A DNA stretch of 64,000 bases from an uncultured Flavobacteriaceae bacterium. Its GTDB lineage: Bacteria; Bacteroidota; Bacteroidia; Flavobacteriales; Flavobacteriaceae. Positions 43,181 through 49,651 of this stretch are shown here, one piece after another (positions within the stretch are counted from its first letter, which is position 1; each line of letters opens with the position of its first letter). The DNA is taken from positions 2,038,308-2,102,307 of the forward strand of contig CANKZG010000001.1 of the NCBI GenBank assembly GCA_947488435.1, read 5' to 3'. Made by a program: the position numbers and the translations under genes. The notes under the pieces are model-generated. The model saw only the letters and a list, made by a program, of their open reading frames with translations. It made no database searches and was not told the origin of the DNA.

Positions 43181-44144
43181 AGGAAGCATTTCTAATTTTA
43201 TCGAGAAGTATTATTTGCATTTCAATGCTGCTACTTTAGTAGACGCTGCAAAAGGTTATGAGGCACAGCTTGATAATGGCGCCAAGATGCTGGTTTCCCT
43301 TGCAGGAGCTATGTCAACTGCAGAACTAGGTAAGATTTTTGCCGAAATGATACGGCAAGATAAAGTACACATCATTTCGTGTACAGGGGCAAACTTAGAG
43401 GAAGACATAATGAATTTAGTAGCGCATTCTCATTATAAGCGTATTCCTGAATATAGAGACCTGACCCCAGATGAAGAATGGTCTTTATTAGAACAGGGTT
43501 TAAATCGGGTTACGGACACCTGTATACCAGAAGAAGAAGCTTTTAGAAGGTTGCAAGAACATATCTATAGAATTTGGCAAGAGGCAGAGGATAAAGGAGA
43601 GCGCTATTTACCTCATGAATACATGTATAAAATGCTATTATCAGGGGTTTTAGAAAAATACTACGAGATAGATTTAAAAGACTCATGGATGTACGCGGCG
43701 GCTGAAAAGAATTTGCCCATTATCTGTCCAGGTTGGGAAGACAGTACCATGGGGAATATTTTTGCAAGCTATGTTCTTAAAGGACAGCTGCAAGCGAGCA
43801 CTATGAAATCTGGAATAGAATATATGACCTTCCTCGCAGATTGGTACTCCAACAATTCAAAAAATGGCATTGGTTTCTTTCAAATAGGGGGTGGTATTGC
43901 TGGTGATTTTCCTATTTGTGTAGTACCTATGTTATATCAAGATATGGATTATACTGATACGCCTTTCTGGAGTTATTTCTGTCAAATAAGTGATTCAACC
44001 ACAAGTTATGGGTCATATAGTGGGGCAGTACCTAATGAAAAAATTACATGGGGTAAACTAGATATTGGAACTCCAAAGTTTATTATTGAAAGTGACGCTA
44101 CCATTGTAGCTCCATTACTATTTGCCTATGTATTAGATATGTAA
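43170..44144 (+). CDS. Deoxyhypusine synthase family protein (probable polyamine enzyme)
   Basis: 324 aa from the ATG at 43170; the frame is open upstream to 43095 inside speB, but the initial segment MNTKGSISNFIEKYYLHFNAAT fits the family. The NAD-binding and active-site blocks include GAMSTAELGKIFAEMIR, SCTGANLEEDIMNL and PNEKITWGKLD, where Lys corresponds to the essential lysine of eukaryotic deoxyhypusine synthase. Bacteria lack hypusine, and bacterial members are thought to make homospermidine or a related polyamine; that role is consistent with speA-speB upstream. Confidence 0.87.
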   Translation: MNTKGSISNFIEKYYLHFNAATLVDAAKGYEAQLDNGAKMLVSLAGAMSTAELGKIFAEMIRQDKVHIISCTGANLEEDIMNLVAHSHYKRIPEYRDLTPDEEWSLLEQGLNRVTDTCIPEEEAFRRLQEHIYRIWQEAEDKGERYLPHEYMYKMLLSGVLEKYYEIDLKDSWMYAAAEKNLPIICPGWEDSTMGNIFASYVLKGQLQASTMKSGIEYMTFLADWYSNNSKNGIGFFQIGGGIAGDFPICVVPMLYQDMDYTDTPFWSYFCQISDSTTSYGSYSGAVPNEKITWGKLDIGTPKFIIESDATIVAPLLFAYVLDM

Positions 44145-44146
44145 TT

Positions 44147-44437
44147 ATGAAAAAATCTAACAGTCAAAATTTGAAAAAAGTCATTGTTGATTATAAAAAA
44201 TTAAACAATGAAATCTTAGATTTCTTAGTCTTAAAATATCCAGACGGATTCGGTGATACTGATATCATTTCGTTTAAGAATCAACACAATGAAACCATTG
44301 AATGTGTAGAGGTAAGAACTGAAGACACTATTTACTTGGTAAAAGTAAGTAAACGTCTTGCAGTCGCTATGGAAGATTATGATGGTGATGACGTAAGTTA
44401 TGATGATGAAATTGATAACCCTTTATCTGAAGAATAG
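44147..44437 (+). CDS. Hypothetical acidic small protein
   Basis: 96 aa beginning 2 bp after the deoxyhypusine synthase-like stop, so it belongs to the polyamine operon. KKVIVDYKKLNNEILDFLVLKYPDGFGDTDIISFKNQHNETIECVEVRTED is followed by an acidic tail (DYDGDDVSYDDEIDNPLSEE). I have the impression of a protein often found beside this cluster in Flavobacteriaceae but cannot name a function. Confidence 0.75.
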   Translation: MKKSNSQNLKKVIVDYKKLNNEILDFLVLKYPDGFGDTDIISFKNQHNETIECVEVRTEDTIYLVKVSKRLAVAMEDYDGDDVSYDDEIDNPLSEE

Positions 44438-44447
44438 TACTTTTAAT

Positions 44448-44861
44448 ATGAAAGTGATACATAAAACACGTTTGTTAGCCGTAAACGGAAAGCAATTGCT
44501 CGTCATTGAAAAAATAGGTGAATCTAGAAGATACACTTTGCCGGGTGGAGTTAAAAAGAAAAAGGAAACCTTGATTGAAAGTCTAGTAAGAGAAACGGCA
44601 GAAGAGATTGGATTGATTGTAATTCCCGAACGAACCAGGCATATGTTATCATCGTCTTTACAAGGTAAAGCTGCAATTACAAAGCATTATTTTTTATTGA
44701 AAGATAAAACCAATGATTTTAGCGTTTTAGAAACTCAAAAGTTTAAAGATGTGTATTGGACGCATTGGAAAAAAACGCTTGACTATTTAGATGGAGAAGA
44801 TAGAAAAGCAGTTAAAAAATATTTCAAGCACCTGAAAAAGAAAACAAAAACAATAGTATAA
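44448..44861 (+). CDS. NUDIX hydrolase
   Basis: 137 aa from the ATG at 44448; the frame is open upstream into the previous gene. The NUDIX box reads GGVKKKKETLIESLVRETAEEIGL, with the REtaEE core intact. Small single-domain NUDIX proteins hydrolyse nucleoside-diphosphate derivatives; the substrate cannot be told. It follows the acidic protein by 10 bp and overlaps the VOC gene by 1 bp (ATGA-type), so it is part of the same transcript. Confidence 0.9.
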   Translation: MKVIHKTRLLAVNGKQLLVIEKIGESRRYTLPGGVKKKKETLIESLVRETAEEIGLIVIPERTRHMLSSSLQGKAAITKHYFLLKDKTNDFSVLETQKFKDVYWTHWKKTLDYLDGEDRKAVKKYFKHLKKKTKTIV

Positions 44862-45274
44862 TGAAAGCACAATTTCATTTGGCATTACCTTGTGAGAACA
44901 TAGAGACCACAAGAAATTTTTATGTGGATATTCTAGGGGCTTCAAAAGGTAGGCAAGCAGATAAATGGTCTGATATTAATCTCTACAATCACCAATTAAC
45001 ATTCACCGAAGCTGGTGATTTCAACTTTGACTTTAAGAGTTATAAGCTCGGTGATTCCATTTTACCATCCTTTCACTTTGGGGTTATAATAACTGTTGAA
45101 GAATGGGGGAAACTCTATAGCAAATTGTTTCAATCTAATCAAGAAGTGACTACTGAAGTAACTTTTATGGAAGATAAGATTGGCGAACATCTTTCTTTTT
45201 TTATCACCGACCCTAATGACTATATGATTGAGTTTAAAAGTTTTAAGAACAATCATGAAGTTTTTGCGTCATGA
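44861..45274 (+). CDS. VOC family (glyoxalase/bleomycin-resistance-like) protein
   Basis: 137 aa. Two beta-alpha-beta-beta-beta modules: FHLALPCENIETTRNFYVDILGA (His3/His5-type metal ligand region) and SFHFGVIITVEEWGKLYSKL, ending in FITDPNDYMIEFKSF with the usual metal-ligand Glu. Members are glyoxalases, dioxygenases or resistance proteins; no specific function is evident. Last gene of the polyamine operon. Confidence 0.85.
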   Translation: MKAQFHLALPCENIETTRNFYVDILGASKGRQADKWSDINLYNHQLTFTEAGDFNFDFKSYKLGDSILPSFHFGVIITVEEWGKLYSKLFQSNQEVTTEVTFMEDKIGEHLSFFITDPNDYMIEFKSFKNNHEVFAS

Positions 45275-45282
45275 GGTAACTA

Positions 45283-45372
45283 GATTCGTATTCAAAATTA
45301 TCATAAAGAAGAGAAAAAGTACCGTTGGCCAGAGTATTCCATCTCAGGTATTTTTGGTGGTCTTCATAATTG
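45283..45372 (+). pseudogene. Possible gene remnant
   Basis: Behind a stop codon, one frame reads NYHKEEKKYRWPEYSISGIF and ends in a stop. This looks more like a protein C-terminus than random sequence, but it has no start and no recognised family. It lies just outside the inverted repeat that opens the mob module. Confidence 0.2.
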
Positions 45373-45413
45373 ATTTACAACACTGTTCTAGTGCATTAAG
45401 ACTTTTATCTTAT

Positions 45414-45507
45414 CCCCAAATCTTACCATAACTTGACCGCGCCGGAACCTGTTTCGATTTTATAGTGTCCAGATAGGTAAGCGTGAATTAAAATCGAAAT
45501 AGGGCGC
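45414..45507. repeat. Left inverted repeat of mob module (structured hairpin)
   Basis: Outer end CCCCAAATCTTACC (45414-45427), then GCGCC...GGCGC (45439-45507) enclosing a perfect 11-bp stem TTTCGATTTTA / TAAAATCGAAA (45452-45462, 45489-45499) and a 26-nt loop. Its reverse complement aligns with 47388-47481: outer end, flanks and loop agree, while the stem differs in sequence yet stays fully paired. Confidence 0.8.
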
Positions 45508-45671
45508 ATTTACTTACCTTTCTTGTATTAGTTAGAATCTACTTCATATAATCCTAATGATTCAAGTAAAATATTAGATTTTCTTCAAAACAACCTCAAT
45601 TCCAAAGTTAAAATTAAAGTACTTCCAGTTCCTGTATTGCCTAACAGTTAATTTGAAGTTGAGCGGCAATT

Positions 45672-45700
45672 CAAGATGTGTCATTGTCATGACAATCTTG
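45672..45700 (+). repeat. Hairpin at mobC start: candidate oriT or autoregulatory site
   Basis: CAAGAT-G-TGTCAT (45672-45684) pairs with ATGACA-ATCTTG with loop TGTC: a 12-bp stem with a single bulged G, followed by CTTTTTCT. It overlaps the first codons of the annotated mobC frame. Inverted repeats immediately upstream of mob genes are typical of oriT; a terminator or attenuator is the alternative. Confidence 0.5.
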
Positions 45701-46035
45701 CTTTTTCTCCCGAAGGTCGCAAAAGAAAAAAGAAAAAGGTGAAGCGAGAGTTCATACAGTTTCGTTGCAGCATTTATGAGAAAAAAATGCTCAAGCTAAA
45801 GGCCAAAAAGGCAGGGCTCTCCCTATCCGAATATTGCAGGAGTGCGGCTTTTGAAAACGACATCGTAGAAAGGCTTACTTCGGAGCAACTTGAAAACTAT
45901 TCGATGCTGGTCAAGTACAAGAACAACTTTACAAGGATCGGCAATATGTTCAAAAAGCGGAAGCCTCATTTGGCAAAGGAAGTGCGACAGCTCGCCAATG
46001 AAATAAGAATGCATCTGTACAATTTCAAAAAATGA
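45676..46035 (+). CDS. mobC: MobC-like plasmid mobilization (relaxosome) protein
   Basis: 119 aa as drawn; the true start may be downstream (EGRKRKKKKVKREF; a GTG lies at 45739) because the first codons overlap a strong hairpin. A basic N-terminus is followed by FRCSIYEKKMLKLKAKKAGLSLSEYCRSAAF, a ribbon-helix-helix of MobC type, then NNFTRIGNMFKKRKPHLAKEVRQLANEIR. It should bind oriT and recruit the relaxase. It overlaps the relaxase gene by 4 bp. Confidence 0.85.
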   Translation: MCHCHDNLAFSPEGRKRKKKKVKREFIQFRCSIYEKKMLKLKAKKAGLSLSEYCRSAAFENDIVERLTSEQLENYSMLVKYKNNFTRIGNMFKKRKPHLAKEVRQLANEIRMHLYNFKK

Positions 46036-46898
46036 TAGGAAAGGGAAAATCAATATCGCATACCGGTGCATCTTTGGGCTATGGATGGAACCAAGAGAAG
46101 AATGCAGAGGTTGTCTACAAGCAACATCTAGCAGGGGATAACCCAAGGGAGATTACCGATGAGTTCAAGATAATCCAAGAGCAGAACATAAGGACCAAGA
46201 ACAATACATTGAGTTTTGTACTAAGTCCGACCATTGAAGATGGGAAGGATTTATCTAGCGAACGGGTTCGAGAACTTACCCAAAGATTCATTGCCGAAAT
46301 GAAGCTCACGGAACATCAAGGAGTCGGTTTTGTACATAGGGACAAACAGCATACCCATGTACATGTTTATGTCAATAGGATCAATTTCGATGGTACGGCC
46401 TATAAAGACAACTTTATCGGAAAGAGAAGCCAATACGCAGCCGAAAAAGTTGCCAAGGAAATGGGACTTACCACGGCAAGAGAAGTACAACAGGAAAAAC
46501 TCAGTGAACTGAAAAGGATAAGGAGGGAAATCAAACAGACCCATGAAAAGGTAATGACGGAAAAGAGGCCCAAGGATTTTGACCAGTATATCAAATACAT
46601 GAAACAAAACAGGATAAAGGTCATACCAAGTATCAATAGGCAAAACCAGTTACAGGGGTTTCGCTTTGAATATAAAGGACAAAACCTAAAAGGAAGCGAA
46701 GTACACCGTTCGATGTCGGGAAGCAAATTGGCCATTCAGATTGGTGACAATTCAAGAAAAGGGATTCTCAAAAAAGGGAACACTATTACACTCTTGGGAA
46801 GAACTTTAGGACTCAGTACGAACCTAGCCACAAGTATTGCAAAACGAGTATTGAAAAAGGTCATTAAAAGAACGCTGGACCGAGGTATTGGAATATAA
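46032..46898 (+). CDS. mobA: MobP-type relaxase/mobilization nuclease
   Basis: 288 aa. The metal-binding motif III is HTHVHVYVNR (His107, His109, His111), preceded by GVGFVHRDKQ. The catalytic tyrosine is probably one of those in LGYGWNQEKNAEVVY. FIGKRSQYAAEKVAKEMG and KRPKDFDQYIKYMKQNRIKVIP are typical of Bacteroidota relaxases (PF03432). It is short, with no helicase or primase domain. It nicks oriT and pilots single-stranded DNA, so the element can be mobilised by a co-resident conjugative system. Confidence 0.9.
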   Translation: MIGKGKSISHTGASLGYGWNQEKNAEVVYKQHLAGDNPREITDEFKIIQEQNIRTKNNTLSFVLSPTIEDGKDLSSERVRELTQRFIAEMKLTEHQGVGFVHRDKQHTHVHVYVNRINFDGTAYKDNFIGKRSQYAAEKVAKEMGLTTAREVQQEKLSELKRIRREIKQTHEKVMTEKRPKDFDQYIKYMKQNRIKVIPSINRQNQLQGFRFEYKGQNLKGSEVHRSMSGSKLAIQIGDNSRKGILKKGNTITLLGRTLGLSTNLATSIAKRVLKKVIKRTLDRGIGI

Positions 46899-46915
46899 AC
46901 GTAAAGAATAGAAGC

Positions 46916-47383
46916 ATGAAAAAGATGGAAGAGATGATGGAACTTTTGACAGATGAAATCGAAGGGTTCCATAAATCGATTAATAAGTTGGAAGCCTTGT
47001 CAAAGAATTTCAAGGACTTGAAAATAAAGGCGGACACTTCAAGTATCGAATACCAAATAAAAGACTTTACAAAAGAGCAAAGGAAAGTGATTGAGATATT
47101 CGAAGAGAAAACAACGGGAATAGAGCAAAAGATGAAATCAGCCAGAATAACCCCGAATTGGCTTGCAACCTTGTTCTGTATTACAATAACAATTCAAGTT
47201 CTTTCAATGAGTTATTTTGGCTATCACTTCATCCACTTTGAGAATAGGAACAAAGCGGCTTTCAAAAGAGGTCAAAAACAAAGCAATGAAATTGCAAGAC
47301 GATATTTTGAAGACCATCCTATTATTTATGAAGATTATAAAAAATGGACTAAGAAGAAAGACAGTGTTCCAAATCAAAAGTAG
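46916..47383 (+). CDS. Coiled-coil membrane protein of mob operon
   Basis: 155 aa. Residues 1-75 are a coiled coil (MEEMMELLTDEIEGFHKSINKLEALSKNF). One membrane helix (LATLFCITITIQVLSMSYFGYHF) lies at about 83-105, followed by a basic tail. I cannot name a function; its place as third gene of the mobC-relaxase operon suggests a membrane link between relaxosome and coupling machinery. Confidence 0.75.
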   Translation: MKKMEEMMELLTDEIEGFHKSINKLEALSKNFKDLKIKADTSSIEYQIKDFTKEQRKVIEIFEEKTTGIEQKMKSARITPNWLATLFCITITIQVLSMSYFGYHFIHFENRNKAAFKRGQKQSNEIARRYFEDHPIIYEDYKKWTKKKDSVPNQK

Positions 47384-47387
47384 GTAT

Positions 47388-47481
47388 GCGCCCTATCCTG
47401 TTTTTGCTTAACGCTTATCTACCGGAACACTACAAAAACAGGACAGGAACCTTGCGCAAAGTATTTAGGTAAGATTTGGGG
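47388..47481. repeat. Right inverted repeat of mob module (structured hairpin)
   Basis: GCGCCCTAT, then a perfect 10-bp stem CCTGTTTTTG / CAAAAACAGG (47397-47406, 47433-47442) enclosing a loop with ACGCTTATCTA and ACACTA, then ACAGG, GCGC (47454-47457) and the outer end GGTAAGATTTGGGG (47468-47481). It is the mirror copy of 45414-45507. It could also terminate the mob operon. Confidence 0.8.
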
Positions 47482-47507
47482 TTTGGATTTTATACTATAA
47501 TTTCCAC

Positions 47508-48716
47508 TTAATATTTACCCACTATCAGTTTCATATCATTCATTAATTTCCTGTCAATCACCTTGGCATAAATCTGAGTAGTCTTCAAAGACGAATGCCC
47601 TAGCATTTTACTCACCGATTCTATTGGCACTCCATTTGCCAAAGTCACGGTTGTCGCAAAAGTGTGCCTGGATAAATGAAATGTTAGCTTCTTGTCTATA
47701 TTGCAAATTGTAGCTATTTCTTTTAAGTAAGTATTTAATTTTTGATTACTGATTACAGGAAGTAACTTGTTTTGATTGTTTTCTAAATTAGTACGATACT
47801 TTTTAAGTATTTTCTCCGCTACTGGTAGCAAAGGAACACTGCTTTTTGTATCGGTTTTCGAACGATTGATTTTTATCCATTTTTCACCGTTCATGTTGAG
47901 AACGATGTGGTTGCCGGATAGTTTTTCAACATCTATATAGGACAAACCGGTAAAACAACAGAATACAAAAATATCCCTGACCTGTTCTAATCTTTGTAAT
48001 GGCATTTCGGTATCCATCAAAATTTTTAGTTCTCTTTCATTTAAAATATCACGCTCAACTTTCTTCCATTTTGCCTTCCAATGGTAAAAGGGATCCTTAC
48101 TTATCCAATCGTTGGCATAGCATATGCGCATAATCTTTTTTAGGTTGGTTACATATTTAGTCACCGTATTCTGCCCACAGGCTTTTAAATTCGTTTTTAA
48201 AAAGTGTTCAAAACGGTTGATGAACTTCAAATCAACTTCCTTGACATATATATCCTCGTAGCTATACTCCTTATCGATAAAAGCTTTTAGGTGTCTGAGT
48301 GTTCGGAGATGTCTTTGGTAAGCTCCTGATGAGAATTCCCTGCCGACTATTTCGGATATTTCCTTGTTATGACCTTCATAGATGTTCAATAGTGTTATAT
48401 GTCTAGAGCTTTTTCCTTGAAAAGAGTTTTTTATCATTTGGGACGTGTATGGCCTGCCGTCCCCTTCGTATTTTCCTTGAATTCGATATAATCGGGCACG
48501 CAGATCTTCCAAATATTTGTTCAATTCACGATTGGAAGGCTTGGAGTTTTTGGCACGCCCGGAAGCACAGTTCCAGTCATCAACTTTCACTTTACGTTTT
48601 GCACTTATTTCGGAGCGTTTTCCACTTACCGTAATTCTGAGAAAGATGGGACACAGACCATTTCTATCAGGCATATTTTTCCTGATATAGAATAAAATAG
48701 AGAAGGAAGCATTCAT
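47508..48716 (-). CDS. int: Tyrosine recombinase (IntDOT-like integrase)
   Basis: 402 aa. The N-terminal arm-binding domain (residues 1-105, SFSILFYIRKNMPDRNGLCPIFLRITV) is followed by a SAM-like core-binding domain and a catalytic domain with Lys287, His347-x2-Arg350 (HLSRHTFAT), His374 (MLGHSSLKTT) and nucleophile Tyr383. The first catalytic Arg is replaced by Ser259 (FTGLSYIDVEKL) with an Arg at 247, the arrangement I recall for IntDOT of CTnDOT. It points away from the adjacent tRNA-Arg and should integrate and excise the 33.2-48.95 kb element. Confidence 0.93.
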   Translation of the reverse strand: MNASFSILFYIRKNMPDRNGLCPIFLRITVSGKRSEISAKRKVKVDDWNCASGRAKNSKPSNRELNKYLEDLRARLYRIQGKYEGDGRPYTSQMIKNSFQGKSSRHITLLNIYEGHNKEISEIVGREFSSGAYQRHLRTLRHLKAFIDKEYSYEDIYVKEVDLKFINRFEHFLKTNLKACGQNTVTKYVTNLKKIMRICYANDWISKDPFYHWKAKWKKVERDILNERELKILMDTEMPLQRLEQVRDIFVFCCFTGLSYIDVEKLSGNHIVLNMNGEKWIKINRSKTDTKSSVPLLPVAEKILKKYRTNLENNQNKLLPVISNQKLNTYLKEIATICNIDKKLTFHLSRHTFATTVTLANGVPIESVSKMLGHSSLKTTQIYAKVIDRKLMNDMKLIVGKY

Positions 48717-48822
48717 TTTTTTAAGCTTTTAAGTTGTTCAATTTCAATTAACTTTTTGCTTAAAAAACTGACTATCAATTTTTTAACATATTATTATCGG
48801 TGTTTTTGCGAATATGAAAACT

Positions 48823-48841
48823 ACTCACCGAATTACTCACC
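48823..48841. repeat. Right arm-type integrase site motif
   Basis: ACTCACCGAATTACTCACC, two ACTCACC copies 12 bp apart, about 107 bp upstream of the integrase start and 102 bp from the tRNA 3' end. Twin of 33274-33292. Confidence 0.6.
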
Positions 48842-48886
48842 AGATAGGGTGATTTTATATGATATCAAACGATATTTGTTAAAATG

Positions 48887-48921
48887 AAAAAGTCCGTAAA
48901 TCATTGATTTACAGACTTTTT
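48887..48921 (-). terminator. Terminator downstream of tRNA-Arg, carried by the element
   Basis: Stem AAAAAGTC-C-GTAAATCA / TGATTTAC-A-GACTTTTT. It lies 22 bp beyond the tRNA 3' end, the same spacing as the hairpin outside attL, and appears to replace the displaced original terminator. Confidence 0.8.
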
Positions 48922-48942
48922 GAATTTAATTGATAAATCTCA

Positions 48943-48956
48943 GTGACCTCGGCAGG
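48943..48956. repeat. attR: tRNA-Arg 3' end
   Basis: GTGACCTCGGCAGG, the (reverse-complemented) acceptor and T-stem of tRNA-Arg, repeated at 33200-33213 with one mismatch. Confidence 0.6.
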
Positions 48957-49017
48957 ATTCAAACCTGCAACCTTCTGAGCCGTAATCAGATGCGCTATTC
49001 AGTTGCGCCACGAGGCC
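48944..49017 (-). tRNA. tRNA-Arg (anticodon ACG)
   Basis: On the minus strand a full cloverleaf: acceptor GGCCTCG / CGAGGTC with discriminator A, D-arm with GCGC stem, anticodon stem TCTGA / TCAGA around loop TTACGGC (anticodon ACG, read as ICG), T-arm GCAGG-TTTGAAT-CCTGC. CCA is not encoded. The 3' end serves as attachment site of the neighbouring element and stays intact. Confidence 0.96.
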
Positions 49018-49042
49018 GTTAATTTTTCCTTTAAAAGGGCTG

Positions 49043-49072
49043 CAAATATATTTCTTTTTAAATTTAACACAA
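49043..49072 (-). promoter_or_regulatory. tRNA-Arg promoter
   Basis: On the minus strand: TTG (49072-49070), 19-bp spacer, TATATTTG (49050-49043), the exact Bacteroidota -33/-7 arrangement, 25 bp before the mature tRNA 5' end. Confidence 0.75.
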
Positions 49073-49092
49073 AATAACCTGTGCCAAAATAT

Positions 49093-49605
49093 ATGGATTT
49101 TAAAAATTATATCCGAGATATTCAAGATTTTCCAGAAAAAGGAATCTTATTTAAAGACATAACCCCCTTGTTACAAGACCCAATTGCGTTAAAAAAAGCT
49201 TCGGAGGCACTGTTAGAACTACTAAACGGATTGGACATTCAAAAAGTAGTAGGCATGGAAAGTAGAGGCTTCTTTTTTGCTCCTATTCTTGCTACCGAGC
49301 TTCAGGCCGGTTTTGTTCCAGTGCGCAAAGCTGGGAAATTACCAGCCGAAACCATAAACAGACATTATGGACTTGAGTATGGATCGGATACGTTAGAAAT
49401 ACATACCGATAGTATTCAAGCAGGAGAACAGGTGTTAATTCATGATGATGTACTTGCTACCGGGGGCACGGCTAAAGCAGTTTGCGAATTGGTGGAATCA
49501 CTGGGCGGAGTTATTGTGCAATGTAATTTTTTAATTGAACTTGACTTTTTAAAAGGAAGGGACAAATTGACCAACTATTCCATAAAATCAGTAATACATT
49601 ACTAA
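49093..49605 (+). CDS. apt: Adenine phosphoribosyltransferase
   Basis: 170 aa from the ATG at 49093 (MDFKNYIRDIQDFPEKGILFKDITPLL); a GTG at 49081 is possible but adds four residues not typical of Apt. The PRPP-binding motif is VLIHDDVLATGGTAKA, and the substrate hood contains VVGMESRGFFFAP. It converts adenine plus PRPP to AMP. Divergent from tRNA-Arg. Confidence 0.95.
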   Translation: MDFKNYIRDIQDFPEKGILFKDITPLLQDPIALKKASEALLELLNGLDIQKVVGMESRGFFFAPILATELQAGFVPVRKAGKLPAETINRHYGLEYGSDTLEIHTDSIQAGEQVLIHDDVLATGGTAKAVCELVESLGGVIVQCNFLIELDFLKGRDKLTNYSIKSVIHY

Positions 49606-49651
49606 TGGGGTAATTTTAGCTCCAGATCATAAAAGTTTGCATGGTTTGCCT

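Larger units (their letters stand above)
45414..47481. mobile_element. Mob module bracketed by structured inverted repeats
   Basis: A 2.07-kb unit with perfect 14-bp inverted ends (CCCCAAATCTTACC / GGTAAGATTTGGGG) continuing into homologous hairpin repeats of about 95 bp on each side. It contains only MobC, relaxase and a coiled-coil membrane protein and no transposase, so it may be a cassette moved in trans or a fixed module. Confidence 0.5.
33200..48956. mobile_element. Integrative and mobilizable element in tRNA-Arg(ACG)
   Basis: Bounded by candidate attL (33200) and attR at the tRNA 3' end (48943). Inside attR lies a tyrosine recombinase transcribed away from the tRNA, and then a MobC/relaxase module; no conjugative pilus genes are present, so it would need a helper. 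A 19-bp motif with two ACTCACC copies occurs just inside both ends (33274-33292, 48823-48841). Cargo: molybdenum hydroxylase operon, NTF2-like and AraC genes, arginine-decarboxylase operon, NUDIX and VOC proteins. The left end is defined by a short imperfect repeat, so the boundary is an inference. Confidence 0.65.

Noticed and set aside
46251-46735. Overlapping minus-strand frames inside the relaxase gene
   Set aside because: Antisense shadows of the relaxase, whose HxHxH motif is clear.
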